This document shows, one piece after another, positions 38,458-46,091 of a stretch of DNA of 46,091 nt (position 1 is its first letter; every line of letters starts with the position of its first letter). Under the pieces are notes generated by a model. That model was given only the letters and a program-made list of their open reading frames with translations, did no database searches and was not told the DNA's origin. Where the stretch lies: contig CAMNGB010000002.1 in NCBI GenBank assembly GCA_946537835.1, positions 1 through 46,091 of the forward strand. Direction: 5' to 3'. The position numbers and the translations under genes were made by a program. This stretch comes from an uncultured Erysipelotrichaceae bacterium. Lineage in GTDB: Bacteria; Bacillota_I; Bacilli_A; Erysipelotrichales; Erysipelotrichaceae.

Positions 38458-39126
38458 ATGATCAGAGGAATATTGTTTGATTATGACAGCACCCTGAGCA
38501 GCCGCTATGAATCGGCGTACCGCATGTACAGGCATCTGATGCATCAGATTCTTCCCGACATGGATACTTCATCGCTTGCGTTTGAAGCCATGATCCAGAG
38601 AATGATGTACTGGGATCAGTACGGGACTGTCGACAAATCATATGTCATTGAAAAAATACGGGACAGATATGCGCCCGGCATTGACGTCAGGAAATGGAAG
38701 GATTACTGGTATGCCCACTTCCATGAATTTCAGGTGCCGATGCCGCATGCCGAAGAAATACTGACGGAACTGCAGAAGAAATACCGTCTGGGTCTTGTGA
38801 CCAACGGTGCCGGCGTCAGTCAGCTGGCCAAAGTCCGTGCCCTGGGGTTTGAGAAGTTCTTTTCGGTAATGATCGCTTCCGGAGACTTCGGAAGTGACAA
38901 GCCGGATCCGGCCATTTTCAGAAAGGCGGCAGAAGAGCTCGGTCTTCCCTGTGAAGAGATTGCCTTTATCGGCGATACGTTTCCGACCGATATCGCCGGA
39001 GCGATAGCAGCCGGCATGAAACCTGTATGGCTGTGCTATGAAAAAAGAACCGTATCTGAATACCCGGTCACGAAAATCAGTGACTTCGAGGAAATCAGAA
39101 CCATGTTTCTGGGGGATAAGACATGA
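38458..39126 (+). CDS. HAD-superfamily hydrolase
   Basis: MIRGILFDYDSTLSSRYESAY (DxD), GLVTNGAGVSQLAKVRALGFEKFFSVMIASGDFGSDKPDPAIF, FIGDTFPTDIAGAIAAG. Confidence 0.9.
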   Translation: MIRGILFDYDSTLSSRYESAYRMYRHLMHQILPDMDTSSLAFEAMIQRMMYWDQYGTVDKSYVIEKIRDRYAPGIDVRKWKDYWYAHFHEFQVPMPHAEEILTELQKKYRLGLVTNGAGVSQLAKVRALGFEKFFSVMIASGDFGSDKPDPAIFRKAAEELGLPCEEIAFIGDTFPTDIAGAIAAGMKPVWLCYEKRTVSEYPVTKISDFEEIRTMFLGDKT

Positions 39127-40043
39127 AACAGTTAAAGAAACTCCTGCTGCTGATACCGCTGGTGCTGCTGGGATCATTCATCCTGCTGCGCATGGCAGCT
39201 CAGCCGCAGCCTGCTCCGCAGCCGGATCCGACGCCGGTTGCGGCTCCCGAACCGGTCACGGCTCCGGAACCTGAATCCGGCATCCGCGAGGACGGCATAT
39301 ATGATTCGAAGGATGATGTAGCGCTCTACCTGTATACCTATCATCATCTGCCGTCCAACTACATGACCAAGAAGGAAGCGCGGAAACTCGGCTGGGATGA
39401 AGGTCCGCTGAATCAGTTCGCAGAAGGGAAGTGTCTGGGCGGTGATGTATTTGCCAACCGTGAAGGCAATCTTCCGAAGATATCCGGACGCTACTATGAA
39501 TGCGAGATTGATACCCTGACCGCAGATGAGCGCGGGGAAAAGCGCATTGTATGGTCGGATGACTTTGATATCTATTACACCGACGACTACTACAAGACCT
39601 TTGTAAAGCTGTATGACAGTCCCGGCGGCACGGTTTCATCACAGACGCCGGAACCGGATCCTGTTCCGCCGGTCACTCCCGCTCCGATCTCCGAAGCCGA
39701 AGTGGCAGAGGACGGCATATATGATACTGCCGATGAAGTAGCCCTCTATCTGATTTCCTATCATCATCTTCCTTCCAACTATATGACCAAGAAGGAAGCG
39801 AGAAAACTCGGATGGAGCGGCGGCGCTCTGAACCAGGTTGCGGAAGGAAAGTGCATCGGCGGCGATGTCTACGGCAATTATGAAGGGATTCTGCCGGAAA
39901 TATCCGGAAATTACTACGAATGTGACATTGATACGATCAACAGCAAAAGACGGGGTGAAAAGCGTCTGATCTGGTCAGATGACTGGGATATTTACTATAC
40001 CGAAGACCATTATGAGACGTTTGTTCAGCTCTACGGAGACTGA
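39123..40043 (+). CDS. Exported or membrane-anchored tandem barnase-like ribonuclease (two barnase/N1-type domains)
   Basis: Hydrophobic N-terminus, Pro-rich linkers, and two domains (39288-39617, 39708-40040; DNA period 420 bp) matching barnase: YHxLPxNYxTKxEAxxLGW, GxxxGGDVxxNxEGxLPxxSGxxYECxID, R...R(I/L)xWSDDxDIYYTxDxYxTF. Confidence 0.9.
   Translation: MKQLKKLLLLIPLVLLGSFILLRMAAQPQPAPQPDPTPVAAPEPVTAPEPESGIREDGIYDSKDDVALYLYTYHHLPSNYMTKKEARKLGWDEGPLNQFAEGKCLGGDVFANREGNLPKISGRYYECEIDTLTADERGEKRIVWSDDFDIYYTDDYYKTFVKLYDSPGGTVSSQTPEPDPVPPVTPAPISEAEVAEDGIYDTADEVALYLISYHHLPSNYMTKKEARKLGWSGGALNQVAEGKCIGGDVYGNYEGILPEISGNYYECDIDTINSKRRGEKRLIWSDDWDIYYTEDHYETFVQLYGD
39288..40040 (+). repeat. Intragenic tandem duplication of the barnase domain, ~420-bp period
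   Basis: Exact shared words at 39288/39708 (GAGGACGGCATATATGAT) and ATGACCAAGAAGGAAGCG, with diverged sequence elsewhere. Confidence 0.9.
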
Positions 40044-40044
40044 A

Positions 40045-40320
40045 ATGGCAGGAAAAGAAATCAGAATCGATGCATCACGCATCACCTCCCGCCGGGACAT
40101 GGCGGAATATATGAAGGAATTGTTTTCGTTCCCGGATACGTTCGGCGGCAACCTGGATGCCCTGCATGACAGTCTTTCGGAGGTCAGCGAAGATACGGTG
40201 CTGATCTTCGACGCCCCGACACTCAGGGATATCTGTGATGACAAATATGCATGGAAAGTGCTGCGGGTGCTGCTGGATGAGACGGATGAGAACCCCCATA
40301 TCCGGGTGAAACTTGTCTGA
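40045..40320 (+). CDS. Barstar-family ribonuclease inhibitor
   Basis: KEIRIDASRITSRRDMAEYMKELFSFPDTFGGNLDALHDSLSEV matches barstar (..LPEYYGENLDALWDCL), with the two Asp of NLDALxD kept; 1 nt after the RNase gene. Confidence 0.9.
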   Translation: MAGKEIRIDASRITSRRDMAEYMKELFSFPDTFGGNLDALHDSLSEVSEDTVLIFDAPTLRDICDDKYAWKVLRVLLDETDENPHIRVKLV

Positions 40321-40368
40321 AAAAGCAACGCATTCGGTAAAAAAAGCGCTTACATGAGACCAAAAAAG

Positions 40369-40400
40369 AGGGTGGAAATCAGTTGTATTTCCGCCTTTTT
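40369..40400 (+). terminator. Terminator after barstar
   Basis: GGTGGAAAT-cagttgt-ATTTCCGCC-TTTTT. Confidence 0.75.
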
Positions 40401-40430
40401 AAATTTGTCAAAAAAGCTTTAAAAATGTGC

Positions 40431-40575
40431 TTGCAATGGGCATTTTGGGGTGTTAATATATTGAAGCACTCGCGTGGACGTGGGAGGTTGCCGGCACGCC
40501 GAAATGCGTTGTCACGGTAAGCGTGATAACCGGGGAATTTCCACTGAGCGATCCCGAAGAGGGAGTGAATATAAG
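40431..40575 (+). promoter_or_regulatory. S10 operon promoter and structured leader
   Basis: TTGCAA (40431)-N17-TAATAT (40454) with TGt; leader with multiple complementary segments (GCGTGGACGTGGGAGGTTGCCGGCACGCC..., CACGGTAAGCGTG) before the RBS. Confidence 0.65.
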
Positions 40576-40587
40576 GAGGAAAAATTC

Positions 40588-40899
40588 ATGGCAAAGAACT
40601 CTGTAAGAATTCGTCTGAAGGCTTACGAGAACAGAAGTTTGGATGCAGCCAGCGAGAAGATCGTCTCCACTGCTACAAACCACGGCGCAAAGAAGATCGT
40701 CGGACCTGTTCCGCTGCCGACAGAGCGCGAAGTCATTACTGTGCTTCGTGCGGTACACAAGTACAAGGACTCTCGTGAGCAGTTTGAGATCCGTACACAC
40801 AAGAGACTGATCGAAATCATCGGTCCGAGTGCCGAAACGATCGATGCACTGAGCAGACTGGATCTGCCGTCCGGCGTCGATATCGAAATCAAACTTTAA
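40588..40899 (+). CDS. rpsJ: 30S ribosomal protein S10
   Basis: [40 protein letters not shown]; start 40588. Confidence 0.98.
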   Translation: MAKNSVRIRLKAYENRSLDAASEKIVSTATNHGAKKIVGPVPLPTEREVITVLRAVHKYKDSREQFEIRTHKRLIEIIGPSAETIDALSRLDLPSGVDIEIKL

Positions 40900-40920
40900 G
40901 GAAAGGACCGGTGAATACAG

Positions 40921-41613
40921 ATGAAGGGTATTTTAGGACGTAAGCTCGGTATGACACAGGTCTTTACAACTGACGGCGAACTGATTCCGGTTACTGTCGT
41001 TGAAGTAAAACCGAACGTTGTACTGCAGAAGAAAACAAATGAGACAGATGGCTACGAAGCAATTCAGCTCGGCTACGAGGATGTCAAGGAACATCGCTCC
41101 AACAAGCCGGCCATCGGTCACGCAAAGAAAGCCAACACAGCTCCGAAGCATTACATCAGAGAAATCAAGGCTGATGAAATGATGGATCTGGAGGTCGGCG
41201 CAGAAGTCAAGGCTGACCTGTTCAAGGCCGGCGACCTGGTAGATGTCCAGGGCGTCAGCAAGGGACATGGCTACACCGGAACGATTGCGCGCTACAATGC
41301 GCACCGCGGACCGGAATCCCACGGTGGTTCCAAGAACACAAGACACATCGGTTCGCTGGCCACTACCGGACGTAACAACGGCCGTATCGAAAAGAACACA
41401 CCGATGCCGGGCCACGACGGTGTCTATACGACAACCAACCAGAACCTGACAGTTGTCAAGGTTGACACGGAAGACGGATACATCCTGATCAAGGGCAACG
41501 TTCCGGGTCCGAAGAAAGGTCTGGTCATGATCAAGACAACCGTCAAGCCGGTGAAAGAAACAAAGGCTCCGGAGCTGATCAGTTACGCAGCTTCCGAAGA
41601 AGAAGGAAAGTAA
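40921..41613 (+). CDS. rplC: 50S ribosomal protein L3
   Basis: [15 protein letters not shown]...[23 protein letters not shown]. Confidence 0.98.
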   Translation: MKGILGRKLGMTQVFTTDGELIPVTVVEVKPNVVLQKKTNETDGYEAIQLGYEDVKEHRSNKPAIGHAKKANTAPKHYIREIKADEMMDLEVGAEVKADLFKAGDLVDVQGVSKGHGYTGTIARYNAHRGPESHGGSKNTRHIGSLATTGRNNGRIEKNTPMPGHDGVYTTTNQNLTVVKVDTEDGYILIKGNVPGPKKGLVMIKTTVKPVKETKAPELISYAASEEEGK

Positions 41614-41626
41614 GAGGAGGTAAACG

Positions 41627-42256
41627 ATGTCAAAGGTTGATGTATACAATCAGAAAGCCGAGGTCGTTAAGTCCGTTGAGCTGTCTGACGCTGTATTCGG
41701 CATTGAACCGAATCAGCAGGCAATGTATGATGCAGTCCTCGTCTACCTCGCCGGTTTAAGACAGGGAACGCATTCCACAAAGACAAGAGCGTTTGTATCC
41801 GGAACAGGCAAGAAGCCGTTCCGCCAGAAGGGTACAGGCCGCGCCCGTCAGGGTTCCACAAGAGCTACACAGTGGAGACACGGTGCGATCGCATTCGGTC
41901 CGCATCCGCGCAAGTACAACCTCAAGATGAACCGCAAGGTCCGTCAGCTGGCTCTCCGCTCCGCTCTGAGCGAAAAGTGCAGAAACAGCGATCTGACTCT
42001 GATCGACAATCTGTCATTCGATGAGATCAAGACGAAGAAGGCTGTCGCACTTCTGGAAGCATTCAACTTCGACAGAAAGACACTGTTCGTAGCTGATGCA
42101 TCCGAAGACTTCGACAACGCATACGTTTCCATGAGAAACATTCCGAATGCAATGCTGGTTACAGTAGCAGGCCTCAATGTTTACGACATTGTCAACGCTG
42201 ACAAGATCGTCTTCACGGAAGCTGCCGCTGCCAAAGCAGGGGAGGTATTCGCATAA
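41627..42256 (+). CDS. rplD: 50S ribosomal protein L4
   Basis: GTHSTKTRAFVSGTGKKPFRQKGTGRARQGSTRATQWRHGAIAFGPHPR. Confidence 0.98.
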   Translation: MSKVDVYNQKAEVVKSVELSDAVFGIEPNQQAMYDAVLVYLAGLRQGTHSTKTRAFVSGTGKKPFRQKGTGRARQGSTRATQWRHGAIAFGPHPRKYNLKMNRKVRQLALRSALSEKCRNSDLTLIDNLSFDEIKTKKAVALLEAFNFDRKTLFVADASEDFDNAYVSMRNIPNAMLVTVAGLNVYDIVNADKIVFTEAAAAKAGEVFA

Positions 42257-42543
42257 TGAGTGCACGTGATATTATTATCCGCCCGGTCGTTACCGAAAAG
42301 TCGATGAAGATGTCCCAGGACAACAAGGTCACCTTCATTGTTGACAAAGGCGCAAACAAGGTTTCCGTTGCCCAGGCAATCAAGGAAATCTACGGCATCA
42401 CTGCTGAAAAGGTAAATATCGTAAACGTTCATCCGAAGACAAGAAGAGTCGGACGTTACGAAGGAAAGACAAACGCCTTCAAGAAGGCTATCGTCAAGCT
42501 GCCGGAAGGCGCTTCGATCGATATCTTCGGTACAGAAGAGTAA
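42256..42543 (+). CDS. rplW: 50S ribosomal protein L23
   Basis: DIIIRPVVTEKSMKMSQDNKVTFIVDKGANKVSVAQAIKEIYG. Confidence 0.97.
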   Translation: MSARDIIIRPVVTEKSMKMSQDNKVTFIVDKGANKVSVAQAIKEIYGITAEKVNIVNVHPKTRRVGRYEGKTNAFKKAIVKLPEGASIDIFGTEE

Positions 42544-42606
42544 TTGAATTAACTATCGGAGGAACATCGCTATCTCCGGATAAAATGCGAAAGGAAAGAA
42601 GAGAAA

Positions 42607-43440
42607 ATGGCAATCATCAAATATAAGCCGACCAGCAACGGCCGCAGAAACATGACCACTCTCGCCAACGATGTCATCACGACATCGAAGCCGGAAAAGA
42701 GTCTGCTTGCGCCGCTGAACAAGAAGGCCGGCAGAAACAACACCGGCAAGATCATGACCCGTCATCAGGGCGGCGGTGTAAAGCAGAAGTACAGAGTCAT
42801 CGATTTCAAGAGAAACAAGGACAACGTTCCGGGCAAGGTTGCAACGATCGAATACGATCCGAACCGCAATGCCAACATCGCGCTGATCAACTACGCTGAC
42901 GGTGAAAAGAGATACATCCTTCATCCGGAAGGACTGAAGGTCGGCGATACAGTCATCTCCGGCGAAGCAGTCGACATCAAGGTCGGCAACGCCATGGAAA
43001 TGAAAAACATGCCGGATGGTACATTCGTGCACAACGTTGAGCTGAAGGCGGGCAAGGGCGGCCAGATGGCAAGATCTGCAGGCTGCTCCGCTCAGATCCT
43101 CGGTTCCGAAGGCGGATTCGTAACACTGCGTCTGTCTTCCGGTGAAGTACGCCGCGTTCACAGCAACTGCCGTGCTACGGTAGGTGTTGTCGGCAACGGC
43201 CAGTACAACCTGATCAACTGGGGTAAGGCAGGACGCAACAGACACAGAGGCATCCGCCCGACAGTCAGAGGTTCCGCGATGAACCCGGTCGACCATCCGC
43301 ATGGCGGTGGTGAAGGCCGCGCTCCGATCGGACGCAAGGCTCCGATGACACCGTGGGGCAAGAAAGCCATGGGTGTCAAGACGCGCAATACCAAGGCTCA
43401 GTCCAATAAGTATATTGTGAGAAGAAGAAACGGGAAATAA
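42607..43440 (+). CDS. rplB: 50S ribosomal protein L2
   Basis: [13 protein letters not shown]...[36 protein letters not shown]. Confidence 0.98.
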   Translation: MAIIKYKPTSNGRRNMTTLANDVITTSKPEKSLLAPLNKKAGRNNTGKIMTRHQGGGVKQKYRVIDFKRNKDNVPGKVATIEYDPNRNANIALINYADGEKRYILHPEGLKVGDTVISGEAVDIKVGNAMEMKNMPDGTFVHNVELKAGKGGQMARSAGCSAQILGSEGGFVTLRLSSGEVRRVHSNCRATVGVVGNGQYNLINWGKAGRNRHRGIRPTVRGSAMNPVDHPHGGGEGRAPIGRKAPMTPWGKKAMGVKTRNTKAQSNKYIVRRRNGK

Positions 43441-43460
43441 TTGAAAGGAGAGAATGAATA

Positions 43461-43730
43461 ATGTCAAGAAGTATTAAAAAGGGCCCGTTCTGTGATGCTT
43501 ACCTTCTGAAGAAGGTTGACGCTCTGAACGCTGCCAACAAAAAAGAAGTTATTAAGACATGGTCACGCCGTTCAACGATTTTCCCGAGCTTCGTTGAGCA
43601 TACATTCGCTGTTCATAACGGCAAGGAACACGTTCCGGTTTATGTAACAGAGGATATGGTCGGACATAAGCTCGGTGAGTTTGTTCCGACAAGAAAGTTC
43701 GGCGGTCACGGTGCCGACAAGAAGGGATAA
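43461..43730 (+). CDS. rpsS: 30S ribosomal protein S19
   Basis: [19 protein letters not shown]...[30 protein letters not shown]. Confidence 0.98.
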   Translation: MSRSIKKGPFCDAYLLKKVDALNAANKKEVIKTWSRRSTIFPSFVEHTFAVHNGKEHVPVYVTEDMVGHKLGEFVPTRKFGGHGADKKG

Positions 43731-43744
43731 GGAGGTAAGTCACG

Positions 43745-44080
43745 ATGGACGTAAAAGCAACAGCTAAGACAGTTCGCAACACACCTCGCAAAGTCCGCCT
43801 TGTTCTGGACCTGATCAGAGGCAAGAGTGTTGAAGAAGCACTGGCAATTCTCGCCTTCACACCGAATCAGGCTGCCACGGCAGTCGCCAAGGTTGTAAAG
43901 AGCGCCGCTGCCAATGCGACAAACAACCATCAGCTGAATGAATCTGCTCTGTATGTAAAGGCATGCTACGCTGACGAAGGCATCACAATGAAGCGTTATA
44001 TGCCGCGCGCCAAGGGCAGTGCCGGACAGATTTTAAAGAGAACGAGCCACATCACAGTCGTGGTCTCTGATGAGAGATAA
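43745..44080 (+). CDS. rplV: 50S ribosomal protein L22
   Basis: [27 protein letters not shown]...[25 protein letters not shown]. Confidence 0.98.
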   Translation: MDVKATAKTVRNTPRKVRLVLDLIRGKSVEEALAILAFTPNQAATAVAKVVKSAAANATNNHQLNESALYVKACYADEGITMKRYMPRAKGSAGQILKRTSHITVVVSDER

Positions 44081-44097
44081 GGGAGGAAGATCGTAGA

Positions 44098-44904
44098 ATG
44101 GGACAGAAAGTTAGCCCGATCGGCATGCGTGTCGGCGTTATCCGTGACTGGGAATCCAGATGGTACGCAGACAAAGCAGAATTTGGTGATCTTCTGAACG
44201 AAGACATCAAGGTTCGTGAGTTCCTGGAAAAGGAACTGAAAGACGCTTACATCTCCAGAATCGAGATTGAGCGTACAGGAAAGAAAGACTGCAAGGTCAT
44301 TATCCGCTGCGCCCGTCCGGGTGCTGTTGTCGGCAAGGACGGCGACAAGGATAAGATGGAAGTTCTGAAGACAAAGCTCTCCAAGCTGACAGGCGGCAAG
44401 AACATCAAGATCGATGTCATCGCCGTTGCCAATCCGGATCTGGATGCACGCCTGGTTGCACGCAAGATCTGCGAACAGCTGGAAGCACGTCAGTCCTTCC
44501 GTATTGCCCAGAAGAAGACAATTCAGAGCACGATGCGTGCCGGTGCCAAGGGTATCAAGACTCTGGCAAAGGGACGTCTCGGCGGTGCTGAAATTGCCCG
44601 TTCCGAGGGTTATTCAAGAGGTGTCGTACCTCTGCACACACTGAGAAGTGATATTGACTATGCCTGCGAAGAGGCACAGACAACATACGGCAAGCTGGGC
44701 GTCAAGGTCTGGATCTGCCGCGGTGAAGTCCTGCCCGGACAGATGGTCAAGGAACCGGAAGCTCCGGCCCGTGCACCGAGAGGCGACCGCAGAAACGGCA
44801 GAAGGAATCCGAGAGACGGTCAGAGAAGACCTGCCCGCCGTCCGGCAAACGCTGAGGCTAAGCCGGCTGCTCAGACAGCTCCTGCCGAAGGAGGTAACGA
44901 GTAA
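44098..44904 (+). CDS. rpsC: 30S ribosomal protein S3
   Basis: [26 protein letters not shown]..., with a basic Arg/Pro/Ala-rich C-terminal tail. Confidence 0.98.
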   Translation: MGQKVSPIGMRVGVIRDWESRWYADKAEFGDLLNEDIKVREFLEKELKDAYISRIEIERTGKKDCKVIIRCARPGAVVGKDGDKDKMEVLKTKLSKLTGGKNIKIDVIAVANPDLDARLVARKICEQLEARQSFRIAQKKTIQSTMRAGAKGIKTLAKGRLGGAEIARSEGYSRGVVPLHTLRSDIDYACEEAQTTYGKLGVKVWICRGEVLPGQMVKEPEAPARAPRGDRRNGRRNPRDGQRRPARRPANAEAKPAAQTAPAEGGNE

Positions 44905-44906
44905 TT

Positions 44907-45329
44907 ATGTTAATGCCTAACAGAACGAAATACAGAAGACCGCATCGTCTGAGCTATGAAGGACGCGCCAAGGCCGGACGTTCCGTTACATTCGGTGAAT
45001 ACGGACTTGTTGCCGACGAAGGCGGATACATCAGCAGCGCTCAGCTCGAGGCTGCCCGTGTTGCCATGACACGTTATATGAACCGTGGCGGTAAAGTATG
45101 GATCAAGGTATTCCCGCAGCTTGCAAGAACCAAGAAGCCGCTGGAAGTACGTATGGGTTCCGGTAAAGGTGCTCCGGATCACTGGGTAGCAGTTGCTCAG
45201 AAGGGCCGTGTACTCTTCGAGGTTGCCGGTGTTCCTGAAGAAGTCGCAAGAGAAGCGTTCAGACTTGCTGCAAACAAGCTCTGCGTCAAGACCCGCTTCG
45301 TTAAGAAGGGCGAGGAGGAGAAGAAGTAA
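44907..45329 (+). CDS. rplP: 50S ribosomal protein L16
   Basis: [32 protein letters not shown]...WIKVFPQ. Confidence 0.98.
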   Translation: MLMPNRTKYRRPHRLSYEGRAKAGRSVTFGEYGLVADEGGYISSAQLEAARVAMTRYMNRGGKVWIKVFPQLARTKKPLEVRMGSGKGAPDHWVAVAQKGRVLFEVAGVPEEVAREAFRLAANKLCVKTRFVKKGEEEKK

Positions 45330-45331
45330 TC

Positions 45332-45532
45332 ATGAATGTGAAAGAAGTCAGAGATCTGAGCAACGAAGAGCTCGAGAAGGAAATCACATCCCTGAAGGAA
45401 GAACTGTACACTCTGCGTTTTGCGCAGGCTACAGGAAGCCTCGAGAATCCTGCTCGCATCAGAGATATCAAGAAAACGATCGCCCGCATCAAGACCGTTA
45501 TTACCGAACGTGCCAATGCGCAGGCTGAATAA
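45332..45532 (+). CDS. rpmC: 50S ribosomal protein L29
   Basis: [56 protein letters not shown]. Confidence 0.97.
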   Translation: MNVKEVRDLSNEELEKEITSLKEELYTLRFAQATGSLENPARIRDIKKTIARIKTVITERANAQAE

Positions 45533-45547
45533 AGGAGGGCATAGAAC

Positions 45548-45808
45548 ATGGAAAGAAACAGACGTAAGGTCCTTCGCGGAACAGTAGTTTCCGACAAGAT
45601 GGACAAGACGATCGTCGTAGAGATCACCACAAAGAAGAGCCATCCTTTATATGGAAGACAGGTTAAGTACACAACCCGTTTCAAGGCTCATGATGAGAAC
45701 AATGAAGCCAAGGTCGGTGACATTGTTGAAGTAATGGAAACAAGACCGTTAAGCAAGGATAAGCATTTCCGTCTGGTCAAGATTGTCCAGAAGGCAGTCA
45801 TTCTTTAA
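45548..45808 (+). CDS. rpsQ: 30S ribosomal protein S17
   Basis: [68 protein letters not shown]. Confidence 0.98.
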   Translation: MERNRRKVLRGTVVSDKMDKTIVVEITTKKSHPLYGRQVKYTTRFKAHDENNEAKVGDIVEVMETRPLSKDKHFRLVKIVQKAVIL

Positions 45809-45826
45809 GCACAGGAGGAGAAAGCA

Positions 45827-46091
45827 ATGATTCAGAATGAAAGCAGATTGAACGTCGCTGACAACACCGGTGCCAAGGAAGTTCTGGTTATCAGATGTTT
45901 AGGCGGTTCTAAGCGCAAGAGCGCTACGATCGGTGACATTGTTGTCTGCGCCGTCAAGAAGGCATCCCCGAACGGATCCGTCAAGGAAGGCCAGGTAGTC
46001 AAGTGTGTCATCGCCCGTACAGTCTATGGTGTACGCCGTAACAACGGTTCATACATCAAGTTCGATGAGAACGCAGCAGTTATCATCAAAG
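45827..46091 (+). CDS. rplN: 50S ribosomal protein L14 (3' end beyond window)
   Basis: [71 protein letters not shown]... Confidence 0.97.
   Translation, partial: MIQNESRLNVADNTGAKEVLVIRCLGGSKRKSATIGDIVVCAVKKASPNGSVKEGQVVKCVIARTVYGVRRNNGSYIKFDENAAVIIK

Noticed and set aside
39276-39700. Possibility that the barnase duplication is an assembly duplication
   Set aside because: The two copies differ at many positions, including functional residues and linkers, so it is a diverged duplication rather than an assembly repeat.

Overview
The window is a contiguous stretch of a Firmicutes chromosome, probably from the Erysipelotrichia or a related group. That placement is inferred from gene content and order only. 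From left to right it contains: a probable IS200/IS605-type right end interrupting a GNAT gene; asnA; an OhrR-like, MarR-regulated redox and cation-efflux operon; a flavinylated lipoprotein reductase; a C39-like peptidase; CapA and MATE genes; a heterodimeric ABC exporter; a truncated MocR-type regulator; a purine operon (purE, purM, purN, a purO-like gene, a stand-alone AICAR formyltransferase, purD, purL); a MarR regulator with GGTACC palindromes; an anaerobic ribonucleotide reductase operon (nrdG, an nrdD-redoxin fusion, trxB); a DUF4037/TPR pair; and the str-S10 ribosomal cluster (rpsL, rpsG, fusA, tuf ... rpsJ to rplN). The most notable finding lies between tuf and rpsJ. It is a HAD / tandem-barnase / barstar module in which the two barnase domains have lost different key residues: domain 1 lacks the catalytic His, and domain 2 lacks the Arg59 equivalent. 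Other findings include palindromic operators, several apparently leaderless genes with extended -10 promoters, and a pur-operon leader with a small ORF and an attenuator-like hairpin. All calls come from reading the sequence and ORF translations; no database search was run.
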